Positions 21,230 through 32,197 of a DNA stretch of 64,000 nt are shown in pieces. The translations under genes were made by a program, and so were the position numbers. Positions within the stretch are counted from its first letter, which is position 1, and every line of letters starts with the position of its first letter. The stretch comes from Plantago major (Eukaryota > Streptophyta > Magnoliopsida > Lamiales > Plantaginaceae). Location of the stretch: assembly GCA_026545765.1 (NCBI GenBank), contig CM048844.1, positions 73,675,590 to 73,739,589 on the forward strand, written 5' to 3'. Below the pieces are notes generated by a model that worked only from the letters and a program-made list of their open reading frames with translations, had not been told where the DNA came from and searched no databases.

Positions 21230-22840
21230 TGTTGAAAATATTATTTCATAACCAAAACGGTGTTAGTTTCGTTTGTTATGGTTTTAATAGATGGTGTTAT
21301 AGTTTTAAGCATCATGGTTACATTGTTAGCTTGTGTCAAATGTTTCTGCCCGTTATTTTTTGGCGCATATGTTATGGGTTTAAGACCAATCACTGTAGTT
21401 TTAACCAGCAACGTTAGTGTTTTTAGTGTGTGATGAAATATTTTTTATTTGACTTTTTGTAGATGTTTTGTTATAGATTTAAAAGACATTGTTATAGTTT
21501 TAAGAGGTACTGTTATGGATTTAAGCATCAATGTTACTGTTTTTAGCTTGTGTTGCATGTTTCTGTTTTGTTATAGTTTTAATATGCACTATTATTATAG
21601 TTTCAGTGTACGAAAAACCGGACCGGGTGTAGAACCGGACATGCTACAAAATACTAGTTCAATCGGTTCAACCGGTCAAACCTCTTATTGACCCGGTATA
21701 ACGTCTTATACATGCGTTTGTTAATAAATCTAATTAATATGAGTTTTGTAATTAATATTTATGAAGTTGAACAATCACAACAAATAGTAATAAGATTAGA
21801 CTACATATAATTAAACTACAACGTAACTAATAAATAAATTGTCTAATATGAACCTATATTGAATTGTAATAATTCGAACTTATATTGAATTATAAAAGAA
21901 AAAATTCTAAAATACTAGATCTACCCTATTAATTTATGATGGTTCAAATGTTAGAATTTCAAACATGTAAAGTTGTAACTTGTAAAATGAAAAATGAATG
22001 TTAAAAATATTAAGTGATTGTTCTTTTACTTAGTAGAGAATTAATATCCTTGAAAAATGTTAACATATATCCAAGTTTGGGTTATTACTAGAATAAAATA
22101 TGAATTTGGCACAAATAATTTGTGTCCAGGTAGTAAGTAACTAAGATATTTTATTCTAGACCCAAGTTCAATTCCCACCACTTCCATTTTATTCAATATT
22201 TATCAAATGAAATAAAAAACCGGTTCTCAACCGGTTGGTGATTTATCGGTCAAACCAATGAACCGGCCGGTTCTCGGCGGTTGGATATCCAGGACGGTTA
22301 CATGCACTAACCGGACCGCTATTCCCAAAATTTCCGGTTCGCCCGGTCTGACCGTCCGGTCCGGTTTTACAAACAATGTATAGTTTTAAGATGCACTGTT
22401 ATGTTTTAAGCTTCAATGTTACTATTTTTAGCTTGTGTTGAATATTTATGTCTGTTTTTTTAGTGCATATGTTATAGTTTTAAGACCTATTGTTGTAGTT
22501 TTAAGCATCAACATTTTTTTATAGTTTTAAGACCTATTGTTTTAGTTTTAAGCAACATTAATTTTTTTAGCGTCTGATGAAATATTGATGATTTGATTGT
22601 TTGCAAATGCTTTGTTATAGTTTTACAAGGCACTGCTATGATTTTAAGCATCAATGTTATTGTTGTTAGCTTGTGTTGCATATTCATGCTTTGTTATAGT
22701 TTTAAGAGCCACTGATATGGTTTTAAGCATTAATTTTACTATTTTTGGCTTGTTTTGCATGTTTCGTTTTGTTTTAATCACCAATGTGATAGTTTTAATG
22801 AGAGTTGTTATGCTTTTAACCCACTTGGTGAATGTTTTAA
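21230..22840 (+). repeat. Degenerate TTATAGTTTTAAGCATCAATGTTAC repeat array
   Basis: Words GTTATAGTTTTAAG, GCATCAATGTTACTG, TTTTTAGCTTGTGTTGCATG and TTTCTGTTTTGTTATAG recur many times in a loose higher-order unit of roughly 100-150 bp. The array is split by a MITE (21611-22373). The reverse complement of the core recurs at 23190-23450. It would lie in the intron of the exon pair above. Confidence 0.65.
21611..22373. mobile_element. MITE with AAACCGGACCGG inverted ends
   Basis: The left end is CGAAAAACCGGACCGGG and the right end is CCGGTCCGGTTTTACAAA. The flanks CAGTGTA and CAATGTA may be a decayed target duplication. The array words continue on both sides, showing an insertion. The inside is AT-rich and non-coding. 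Confidence 0.5.
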
Positions 22841-23657
22841 GCAGGTGATGACGATAACATCGAGTTTGATGATAGGTCTTTCAAAGGTGTCGTTGCAGTA
22901 TTGAAGCAACAAGCATAAGCAACAAAAGTCAGGAAGCCGAAGTTCACCAACAATTTTAATCGAAAACAGCCTATTTTAACAACTCAGTTTGCATTTGTAT
23001 TAAAAACACCGATTGAACGTTTATTGTAATGTTTTTCCTATGAGAATAGATGTTTTAAAACCTTTGAATGACTGAATGTTTCAAAATTGTAATGATAGAT
23101 GTCTCAAGTACCTTATTTTAAGCTTGTTTATTTATGTTTTATTGGCATCTTTGAAACTTTTAGACTTGTTTAAAGGTGGTTTAATGATATTTGATTGTCA
23201 CCTAAAAGTTAAAACTATAACAAACCATCTTAAAAACTATCATGTAGCTCCTTAAAACCATCACACAATCTTAAAAATTAACAAAAGAGGTTAAAATTAT
23301 GATTGAAACGTACAATACTGACTCATTAAAACCATCAGATCATCTCTTAAAACATTAATAAAATATGTTAAAACTGTAACTAAAACTTTCAATGCTAACA
23401 ACTTAAAACCATAACATAATATATTAAAATCATAACGAAAAATGTGTGTCTTGACGGTTTTTTAATAAACTCGGCCGGTCAGACCACAAAAACCCAAAAA
23501 CCGCGAAAAACCACAAAAAAACCTTGACTTTCCTATTTTTTAGGAAAATCTTACATTTTTCAAGACTTTGGCTTAAAGTAATTATCAAGATTTCAACCTA
23601 TCCAACACCCAATTTAGGTAGCTCGAACGAAGTATAACCTTTTACCAATCACACACT

Positions 23658-24232
23658 AAGGCTCTGTTCTTTTCGTCTGAACTGAATTGAACGTATCTGA
23701 ACTGAATTTATTTGTAGTATAAAAAACAACTATGCATAACTAAGCTAAACTGGTGTGCACTGAAATTAATGATTTCTCAGGCGATGAAAATAACGTATCC
23801 TAACTCATACATCATCACTTAACTCAAAAGTAACTTGTAACTGCATTCAATTAATAAAACAAATCCCAATGACAGACAATTAAGGAGAGATTTGGTTGCC
23901 ATTTTTCACGTGTGGGTTAAATAGTGGTTCTCATTTTTCGGTTAGCTCCGCGTGTGGGTTGTGTAATAGCCGATGATAGTGAGCCCAGTAGAAGGTTTTT
24001 CTGTCTGGTTTGTAAAAGTGTAGTGTTGATAATAATTTAGAGGATGATTCAAACAATATTACTTTCTAATTAATTTTACAAAACTCGATCAGCAAGTCTA
24101 CTGCTGCTGGAAATCAGTTAAATTAATCATGACTTCAGTTGTTAACTATCTACTAAAAATGTAAATGAATGAATGGAATGGATGATAACCAGGTTAATTC
24201 AGTCAAACACAGAACAGAACAGAACAGAAACA
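23658..24232. mobile_element. Possible MITE with GGCTCTGTTCTTTT end
   Basis: GGCTCTGTTCTTTTCGTCTGA near the left and a run of AGAACAGAACAG near 24215 form an imperfect inverted pair. It lies in the 3' flank of MBD4L. Exact borders are unclear. The rest of 23600-24430 shows no gene. Confidence 0.3.
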
Positions 24233-24431
24233 CTAGTTGTTCATTTCCCAAAACTTTGAACTAATTCAGACAATACAAGTAATTAGTCCACTGCAAAACA
24301 ACAAAACCAATCTTTTACCAAACCAGATGGATCACATACTGCATAACTACAACATCCACCATCCTTAATTGTCCTAGCACACACACATATATATAATAAA
24401 TACCCAAGATATCCTAGACCTAGTAGAGAAC

Positions 24432-26594
24432 TTAACAGTCGCAGCCTCCTTGCGAATCACAAAGGAATTCCCAGTATTTTACCAGCATATGATCTTTGGG
24501 GATCACACTATTCCACTTCCCAGCAATGAATATGGCATACGCATCAGCAGCATACTTTCCAACACCAAACAGCTCTGTTACGTATTTCCAATCTTTTTCC
24601 AGATATTGCTGTGAAAATTTTTGGATTCCCATTGGCCTTTTCCCATGCAAACCCAAAGTGTGCGTTACCTCCTGAATCTTTTCAACTGGAACCTCTGTAG
24701 CAGCCTTGGCATCTGGACAAAGTTTGAAAAAATCATTCAACATCTTCTTAACCTGATCACCAGTCGTCATGTTCAGAAGCATGCATATCACCAAAACCCT
24801 CCAGGGATCAGTGTAGTGATCCTCTTGGATGAGATGATATGGCGAGTAAGGAGGCTTCCAACTGTTCACAGTATCTACCCTTCTATAAGCCTCATTTCTC
24901 TTCTGCGCAGCTGAAAAATAATCTTTCTTTTCCCCTTCTTGCTTCTTTGCACCCTTCTTTGTTCTTTTAGCTGGGACTACAACTTTTTCATCTTCCACTG
25001 CCACTTTACCTTGCTTCTCTTCACTTGTGGGAGTCTTACCATCATCCTTGACATCTATACCCCTCACTTCGCCTAGTGTCTCTGCACTAGTGATAGTTTT
25101 AGAATTCCTTTTCCTCCTTTTTGGTGTGACAAAACGGTTTACATCCTTCATCACATCTTCACCTGAATCACCTCCCTTCTTTGCAGCCAAGCGAGTTGTA
25201 TTCCTTAATTTTCTTTTTGGTACAACTACAATCTTTTCACCTTCAGTTGCTGCTTGAGAAGCTGCAAAATATGAAACATCATGTATTTTTTCCTGAGAAA
25301 TATCTCCCTGGCAACCCTTTCTATGATTCTCCTCTACTTTAACCTCAACTCCTTTAGCACCGACTTCCATGCCATGGGGATGAATCGCGGTTACACCACC
25401 CTCACCGGGACGTCTATAGCCATTACGCTGAGTCTTCAGTTTCCGAGATATTGACATCTCGTTACTGTTGCTTCCTCCAGTATATAGAAATTGTGAGAAC
25501 AGCTCATCCAAGTTAAGCTTGACATCACTGTGTTCATCTTTCCTCACCGTGTTTGTTTCCTCCAAAACAGGGGCAGACTTTTTTTCATCCTCACTGGATA
25601 TATAGGCAGGATGTGGGGAAATGGCAGAAATTTCTGATGCAGGCTCATCCTTAATTTGATAATGCTCAACTTTATTTATGAAATTCTCATCTTCATCCTT
25701 GACATCATTACCATGAACACAAAATTGTACTGCTGCTGGCTCATCCTTGGCCTCAAAATGCTCACCAAATCTAGTGCTCAAATTTTCATCATCCTTTACA
25801 TCTATAGCCCTAACGTGGCCGTCACCAGTTGCAACCATTGAATATCCACTACCAGTGTCATTGTCCAACAGTTGATTCTCACCCATAGAATGAGTAGCAT
25901 AAGTTTCCTTCAATTTGTGGAGATTATTACAGGAAACTGAAACAACCGCAGCAGCAGAGTTGCTGAGGAAGCCATTTTGATTTTTCGAACAGACATCAAA
26001 ATCCTCCTTGTTTCGAGCTGCTGGCTTCCTTCTTGTTTTTCTTTTTGTTTTTGGCTTTAAAACAAGAATCTTTTGACCTCGGAATGCAGGCTTAGGAACA
26101 TCAAAATAAGGTGAAACAACAAGTACTTTTGGGTGAGAAATTAGGCCATTTATATGATTAATCTTGTTCAACAATTTGTGGGCATTGGCAGTAGCATAAT
26201 TTCTACGGACATTCTTAATGGAAACTGAACCTAGTGCATCAGCAGGAGCAGCAGAATTCACTTCATTTATAGAATAATTTTGCTGAGGAAAAAAGAAAAA
26301 TTTAGATCTGTTATTTTAGCAATAATAATAATAATCAATGGTATAATTATCACTCATACTAATGTATATATACAAGGGAAAATTAGGAAAAGAAAGAAAT
26401 ACTAGTACTAAGTAGTAATAGCAGATAGTAAAGAAAAATAAACAAAAAACTAGTCTAGTTATTTTGGGGAAAACAAACAAGCGCATAATGATAATTAGGA
26501 AAAGAATGAAATGAAGAAGATGATCGTTACCTTGAGAGAATTGCGGTGAGTTTTCATCCTTTTCTTCTCCGTCAATAGGAGACAGAATATACAT
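24432..26594 (-). CDS. MBD4L: MBD4-like DNA glycosylase (630 aa, two exons)
   Basis: A nuclear base-excision repair enzyme that removes T or U opposite G. Exon 1 is 26531-26594 (ATG at 26594, [20 protein letters not shown]), the intron is 26261-26530, and exon 2 is 26260-24432. Phases join to 1,893 nt. The C-terminal 165 residues form the HhH-GPD domain: [38 protein letters not shown], the helix-hairpin-helix [12 protein letters not shown] and the catalytic Asp in PKDHML. The N-terminal 450 residues are low-complexity, with Lys/Arg patches (nuclear signals such as [12 protein letters not shown]) and acidic repeats (DVKDE). No methyl-CpG-binding domain is present, as usual for plant members. 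The protein is longer than I recall for Arabidopsis MBD4L. Met stands in the LLNxTTG motif where vertebrate MBD4 has Arg. The residue usual in plants needs an alignment. Upstream are two AAACCCTA telo-box-like motifs (26640, 26690). I see no defect. Confidence 0.9.
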
Positions 26595-26635
26595 ACTATC
26601 GGAAACCAAGACCTGGTTCAATTCGATGAATAGAT

Positions 26636-26700
26636 AAAAACCCTAATAATGGCCAATTCCTTCCCTCCATTTTATGTGCATAAATAAACCCTAGTTAATT
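26636..26700 (-). promoter_or_regulatory. Telo-box-like motifs upstream of MBD4L
   Basis: AACCCTAATAATGG (26639) and AAACCCTAGTTAATT (26686) lie 45-100 bp upstream of the MBD4L start codon. Telo-boxes (AAACCCTA) are common in leaders of plant genes expressed in dividing cells. Function is inferred from the motif only. Confidence 0.4.
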
Positions 26701-26701
26701 A

Positions 26702-27480
26702 AGTTCCCTCCATTTCAATTCTCTGCTCTTTTCTACCACTCCATTTCGCCTCCCTTAATTGGGCTTTTAACATTCCATTCAATTTAGACCACTCCCACCA
26801 TTTCTGATAAATTGTTACAATTTGGATTTGCATCAATTTTAAGAAAAAGTAGAAAGTATAAGTGGCCCCCCTGAGTATTAGAGATTAACTGAGTGGCATA
26901 TTGTAATAAAAGTGAAAGGTAGGGAGTTTTATTATTTAACTAGTTTCCATAAATAAAAATTGTAACACGTTTAGTGAAACGCCGGAAACGGAAAGTTGTA
27001 ACACTTTCTCTGAAATTGAGAGAGTACTCTACAAATTCCAGAACTAACAACATATTGGGTTTCTTGGTTTCCTCTCTTCACTACCGCATGTTGTACTACA
27101 TCCTGGTTCTTTAAAGGCCAGGTTCTGTCAGATTATATGATTAAATGTCTTGTCTGACAACACATTAAAGACTGTAGGTAGTCTTGACGTCTGTAGGGTA
27201 GAAAAACCGGTTTCTTGGGGAAAAAATGTTTGCTAAGAAAACAGTGCCACTTTTAATGCGAAAGAATTTCAGTGCAAAATAATCACCACCTTGAAAGTCA
27301 AATACTACTTTGGTCAATTTTCTGACGAGATTGATGATGTGGCAACCGGAGTATGAATTTTCCCTTCCAAAAACGTGTTTTAACTAATTTTCACCAAAAA
27401 TAAAAAAGAAAAGGACATGTCTCACATGTACGTTGAATTTGGTTGTATTATTCAAAAGATAATGTAATAAATATATAAAT
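26702..27480. other. Intergenic, no gene seen
   Basis: AT-rich spacer upstream of MBD4L. No ORF with a recognisable family and no clear element end. Confidence 0.5.
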
Positions 27481-27499
27481 TCATAAAAAAGGTATACAA

Positions 27500-27570
27500 T
27501 TTCCATCCATGGAAGGTCCGCGAGAACTTCCAACGGTGAGCTCCACACTTTGGAAGCTCTTCCATGGAGA
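27500..27570. repeat. Hairpin with CCATGGAAG / CTTCCATGG arms
   Basis: CCATGGAAG near 27507 pairs with CTTCCATGG near 27560. TTCCAACGGTGAGCTCCACACTTTGGAAGCT lies in the loop and holds a second pair (TTCCAA/TTGGAA). It shares CCATGG, GAGCTCCA and GGAAGCT words with the cluster at 19970-20130. Confidence 0.5.
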
Positions 27571-27667
27571 AGGGAAGAAAAAAAAGTGAAATTGGATACG
27601 AAAAGAGAGGAGGAGATTGATGTGCGGCTTTCGAACGACGGAGATGAGATGTGGTAATGGTGGTTGG

Positions 27668-27840
27668 AGGTAGGGGTGTATTTCGAACCGAACGAACTGA
27701 TCATTGACCTTAACAAGCATTTGTTCGTTAATATGTGTCATGTTCATGTTCGTCGAACATCTCAACACTTGTTCATGTTCAGTTCGTTAAGGTTTCAACA
27801 TGTTCACAAACAGTTCGGAAACTATTATAGGTCTTGTGTA
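27668..27840 (+). mobile_element. hAT-type MITE end (TAGGGGTGT...)
   Basis: GTAGGGGTGTATTTCGAACCGAACGAAC followed by GTTCATGTTCG and GAACATCTCAACACTTG repeats is the usual texture of plant TAGGGGTGT MITEs. The opposite end was not found, so it is probably truncated. Confidence 0.35.
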
Positions 27841-27861
27841 AGTTAGGTTAGAAAATAATCC

Positions 27862-28022
27862 CTCCGCCCTGAATTCAACTTTCCCATTTTATTTTGGGAC
27901 GTCCCAATTTAAACTTCTCATTCCTTTAATGGAAAATCTCTCTCTCATACTTTATTCAATCTATCTCATACTTTATTCAACCTCTTTCCTACATTATTAA
28001 CATCTTTCCTACTTTATTCAGT
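27862..28022 (+). mobile_element. Stowaway-type MITE, partial
   Basis: It begins CCCTCCGCCCTGAATTCAAC and TTTATTTTGGGACGTCCC, then ATACTTTATTCAATCTATC repeats. It shares this start with 29460-29557 (inverted) and 38985-39190. The right terminus is not seen because a CACTA-type end follows at 28025. Confidence 0.6.
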
Positions 28023-28024
28023 TC

Positions 28025-28240
28025 ACTACTAAAAAAACATAGAATATGTGACATATGAATTATGTTGGCCAAAGCCACTTTATGTTAGTGAAAACCTATA
28101 GCCAAGACAAATATGCTGTGTTTGTCTCTCACCTATTCTCTTGTTGGGCATACTTCCATAGCTGACATTATGTTGGGCATAAAGAATAGGCAACAAACAA
28201 TATGTGACATACACATATTATTTAAACAATGGTCAACGAG
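28025..28240 (+). mobile_element. CACTA-type terminus with TATGTNGGCATA subterminal repeats
   Basis: CACTACTAAAAAAACATAG starts the element. Within 200 bp come TATGTGACATA, TATGTTGGCC, TTGTTGGGCATA, TATGTTGGGCATA and TATGTGACATACACATA, a typical subterminal repeat zone. No right terminus was recognised before 29300. No transposase is visible to 29000. Confidence 0.5.
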
Positions 28241-28429
28241 AGTTTGTACAATACACCGTATATGTATTCATACAGTTTGTGGTTGTGGTACAAGAATTCT
28301 ATTTCTCAATATAAATTTCCTCACTTTGCATTATTCAACAAATTCAAAGAATGTTATTAGTCATTATAAGTATAATTTTAGAGAAATAAGCTTTCTTATC
28401 AAAGAACTCCCGAGTAGAGTCTATTTCTA

Positions 28430-29450
28430 AATGATGTGCGGATCGGTGTAAATTACGATCTCCTACGATTATTGCCTTTTTCGAAGAGCTTCGGTTTAAG
28501 AATGCTGTGAAAATAAATGAATACCCTTCTTTCTTCCTTCCTACACATAGAATATTTACTACGCTTCTTTATTATTATTATGCTTATTTGTATATTTAGA
28601 GAAAACTGTATGATTGTTTTTGTTTGTAACCCGCAGGAATTGAACACGTCTTCTTTTGGCGAGTTATATAATAAGGTATTCGTGATTAGTTGCTCGTGTA
28701 TAGGTATACGTTACGTTATTACTAGGTCTTTCATTTTTTCCTTGCATAAGTAATCGTCATGTAAACTAAGTACTTCCTATTGTTTTTCCGCCGTCAGAGA
28801 CTCTCTAAACTATTTATTATCTTTACGAATACTTGTTGGTATGTATGAAAGTATGCTTTAGCTAGGGACACTGTTGTACTTTTTAAAATATTCCATGCTC
28901 ATAACTCATAAGCAGTCAAAGTAAGAAATTCAAGTTCTAAGTGAGAAAAGTTGTATGAAGGTCAGAAAGTGTGATAATTGGGGTTGTTGAATGAATGTAC
29001 GTCCGATATTTAATAATATATATGAGTGACATAACATTATGTCACCTAAGTGATAAACTAAGTGCATCACTTGCATTCCAATTGATGGACAAGAAATGGA
29101 TGGTGAGATCCAGGAGCGGAGCCAAGGTTGAAAATAGCATATTTATATCACAAAGTGGAAAGACGGTTTCTAGATAAATTATCTAGAGACGACTTATGTT
29201 ATCAAGAAAATCATCTATGTCAGCAATCAAAACGTTTATGTTGTTAATGAAATTAGTCATTTTATAATATGAAACACCTCGGTTCTCAACCTATATTAAA
29301 ATTTAGCTAATACAAAGATGTTTTGCATCGGGAGAATTGCATTTTTGGTCCCCTAAGTCGTAGTCCTGCTCACTTGTGGTCCTCGAAATCCCAAAATTGC
29401 GTATTTGGTCCTAAAGGACCGTATAACATTCCGTATACATACACAAATTA
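28430..29450. other. Intergenic, no gene seen
   Basis: Contains short open pieces without family resemblance. CCAGGAGCGGAGCCAAGG (29107) resembles ends of hAT-type elements, and a GCATTTTTGGTCCCCTAA block near 29340 has MITE-like texture. Nothing can be closed into an element. Confidence 0.4.
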
Positions 29451-29454
29451 AGGG

Positions 29455-29557
29455 ATGAGAAGTTGAAATTGGGACGTCCCAAAATGGAATGCGGGAAGTT
29501 GAAATTGGGACGTCCCAAAATGTAATGCGGGAAGTTGAAATTGGGACGGAGTGAGTA
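29455..29557 (-). repeat. Stowaway-type MITE end amplified in tandem
   Basis: GAAGTTGAAATTGGGACG occurs three times at about 42-bp spacing, twice followed by TCCCAAAATGNAATGCGG and finally by GGAGTGAGTA, the normal end. This is a triplicated terminus of the MITE family at 27862. Confidence 0.7.
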
Positions 29558-30035
29558 TAAGATTAAAAACATTGATAACACCAAATATTTGAAAAAAAAA
29601 TAAAGATATTCAAAAATATATAAATAAAACTATAAAAGTGGAAAAAATCATGCCAATAAGACTCAAGTCCTGGGCCTTTTAACTGACATATATATATGTA
29701 CAAAATTGAAACTAAAAGAATAAAAGAATAAGATTAACATGTGGGATTTAAATTGAATTGAAAAGTTAGTGAAGTTTGAACCAAGTTCTTTGGGTTTTAT
29801 ATATAGTTAGAGAAACAGGATCTCAGGGAGCCATGTCTAAGAAGATGAATTCATAGCCGCATCAAATCATTTCAACAATTCTTTACAAAATATGTGTCCA
29901 CAGAAGTTGACATTTTTTTAGTGCATGTTAAACGTAAACAAAATGGATCATCCTAAATAGTATCATACAAAATTATTTATAGCATTTTCCAATAAAAATT
30001 CTCAAAACTCCTACAACTCCTACTTGGACTATCTA

Positions 30036-30323
30036 TGTAACGCTCTAAAGTTCCAAGATAAGTTTTAAAGGTGCTTAAATGGATTGGGAACGCTACTCAT
30101 ACCAATTGCACATTTCTTTTTGGAAATCCATCCATAAGAACTCCGGAGTTAAGCGTGCTTGCTCTGGAGCAATCTTAAGATGGGTGACCAACTGATAAAT
30201 CTCCCGATTCGCACACGAGTGAGGACAAAGTGTGTGTGGGAAAGGACCCGAAAGAGTTGTCCATAAGTAACCGTGTCGACCCAAAGGGTCGGGGTTCGAT
30301 CGATTAGTGGTTGAGTCGTTACA
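30036..30323 (+). mobile_element. Cassandra-type solo LTR with embedded 5S rRNA-like sequence
   Basis: It starts TGTAACG and ends CGTTACA (288 bp, inverted termini TGTAACG/CGTTACA). Inside, CATACCA (30098) then AAGAACTCCGGAGTTAAGCG, TGCTTG and AAGATGGGTGACC match the conserved body of plant 5S rRNA, as in Cassandra TRIM elements, whose LTRs carry a 5S-like promoter. The flanks ATCTA and ATTTA are 4 of 5 identical, a possible decayed target duplication. Only one LTR is present. It codes for nothing. Confidence 0.8.
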
Positions 30324-30359
30324 ATTTAGTTAATGCACTTAAGTCATATTTAATAGTTA

Positions 30360-30560
30360 TAACTCGACGGGGGGAGCTAGACGCCTTCATGTCAGAGCTG
30401 TTAATGCTCCAAACCAGAGCTGTTCGGTTTGAAGCTTTAACGGCTCCAAGTTGGAGTTGTTGACAACTCCGACTTGGAGTTGCACAACTTATGAGTTTCA
30501 TGTTGGAGTTGTTGACGACCCCGGCTTGGAGCTCTAACAGCTCCATGTCAGGGATGTTAA
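30360..30560. repeat. Inverted and direct repeats of CTCCAAGTTGGAGTTGTTG
   Basis: AAGTTGGAGTTGT (30448-30460) pairs with ACAACTCCGACTT (30463-30475) with one mismatch across a 2-nt loop. GGAGTTGTTGAC, AGCTGTTAATGCTCCAAA and GCTCCA words recur on both strands to 30560. It is GC-richer than its surroundings and has no coding sense. Confidence 0.6.
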
Positions 30561-30569
30561 GGCTCCAAA

Positions 30570-31900
30570 TTCTATTTTCTTGGAGACCTATAACGTGTAG
30601 TTGAACAATTTAGTCTTTGTGGAGTTTAATTGATGTTAAAGTTTGATAGGCACTGATTTGAGCTTTTTCAGGAAAGATTTGTGTGAGCTATGGAGAATCA
30701 TATTAAGACTAGGCACTTGGGTTGCAATAAAATGAATAAAGGAGTAAGACGAAAAGAGAAAATAAACAATTAAAGAAAGTAAAAATCAATAACATGGATG
30801 GCATTTTCGTGGATACTGCAAACTCTCTCCTCCACATCACTAAAATGGTAGGCCATATCATCACCTTCGTTGACTTTTGAGGCTATATGTAATTACAAAA
30901 AAATTAATGTGTAAAATTTGAATGTATCTGTAATACTTTAAATAGTAAGGGGCGAGGGACAAGTGGGCCAATTGTAGGGGTTGGTATATGTAAATTTCCC
31001 TTATTATATGAGAAATTAGTAAATGTCCGCGTTTAACGAGGTTATTTGAGATAATGAGAACGAGTATGGATGAAATTATTCCCAATAATTAATATAAATA
31101 CAAAAAAAAAAAAAAAAAATTGAAACAAAACTTGAATTTCATATCAAATTGAAGATTGAAATTTTGAGATAAGCCGATGTTGTTATTCTACTATAATTTG
31201 AAAATGATTGTGTCTGAGATATTATTTCACATGTATTTACAACAACATTGTGTTTGCCGCAATGATTTCGCAAAAGTTAATCAATACGATTAACAGCTTA
31301 GGAATGCCTAACCGTATGATCATACTAAAGGTTTCATCTGTTAACATGCTTTTATGGAATCATGATTAGACTTTCGAGTAGTGCGATCTCATAAAATTTT
31401 AGTTCATAACTAAGATGGTCTGTATAGTAGATGAGATTAATCAATATGATATATCATAATGCTCGGTGATATTGTTGAGTGCTTAAATATGGACAACATA
31501 ATCAACATGGATGATGCTGCTAATAAATTAGAATTGACTATAATAAAAAAAAATCATTCAATCCGACACTAACCGGTTTAAACCGACGGGGTGGAACCCT
31601 ATAAATATTAAAATGAGTTTCCGACCGGTACCCGTTATATGTTAATTAACGGGTATGGGTGGGCTCCAAGTTCAATAAAAAAAAGCGCATACCATATATA
31701 ACTAATCAGGTAAGGCGGCCAACAACCTTGTCCCGCAGGTGGACCCCATGCCCCACCCAAAAAAGTAAATTTATTATTTTAATAAATCATTTTCCATACG
31801 TTCCGACGATTTTAGGGGGGGTCCGAAACCACTGAAAAGGTAAGTATTATTATTTCACTAACATATCTTTTTTACATGTTTCGGTAGACTTTTACTTTTT
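30570..31900. other. Intergenic, element-like debris
   Basis: No gene seen. 31560-31850 has ACCGGTTTAAACCGACGGGG, GACCGGTACCCGTTATATG and TAACGGGTATGGGTGGG, a texture like plant DNA-transposon ends, but no closed element. Confidence 0.35.
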
Positions 31901-31904
31901 CTTT

Positions 31905-32071
31905 GTGGGTGACTGGTCTCAACGCCCCCATCGTGCACGAGTGAGGACAAAGTGAGCAGGAAAGGACCTATGTTGTTACATTGGGGCCAACATATCACTC
32001 AGATAACTTCCCATGACTAACCGCTCCGGCCCAAAAGGCGGGGCTCGATCGAATAATGGTCGGGTTGTTAC
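31905..32071 (+). mobile_element. Second Cassandra-type LTR, 5'-truncated
   Basis: GTGGGTGACTGG (tail of the 5S-like block) then GCACGAGTGAGGACAAAGTG, GGAAAGGACC, CCCAAAAGGCGGGGCTCGATCGA and GGTTGTTACA align in order with 30160-30323 of the first copy. It carries an extra segment in the middle and lacks the 5' half. It lies about 125 bp upstream of the methyltransferase start codon. Confidence 0.65.
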
Positions 32072-32197
32072 ACGTTTATACTTAATTATTTTTTACGGGT
32101 CGTAAACTAGTGAACTTAGGTGCAAAAACACCCTGCCCTACCAAGTTAGCACCCCATTTATATCTGTTTGCTGGGGAGCCCCAAAAAGTAAGCAAAA

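Larger units (their letters stand above)
20440..23560 (+). mobile_element. Candidate gene-capturing transposon (Pack-MULE-like or foldback)
   Basis: AAGATTTTCCTAATCTATAGGAAAA (20441-20465) recurs inverted near the other side (TTTCCTATTTTTTAGGAAAATCTTA, 23529-23553), and ACCGGTCAG / GGCCGGTCAG lie just inside both. Inner flanks also mirror each other: many GTTATAGTTTTAAG words at 21240-22840 against CTTAAAACTATAAC-type words at 23190-23450. Between them lie exon-like pieces (20613-20850 and 22844-22908). No 9-bp target duplication was found, and the end motif is itself palindromic, so the boundary call is weak. Confidence 0.35.

Noticed and set aside
30098-30200. A functional 5S rRNA gene
   Set aside because: Only the central blocks match. 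The 5' part and 3' end diverge, and the segment is enclosed by TGTAACG/CGTTACA LTR termini, which fits Cassandra.
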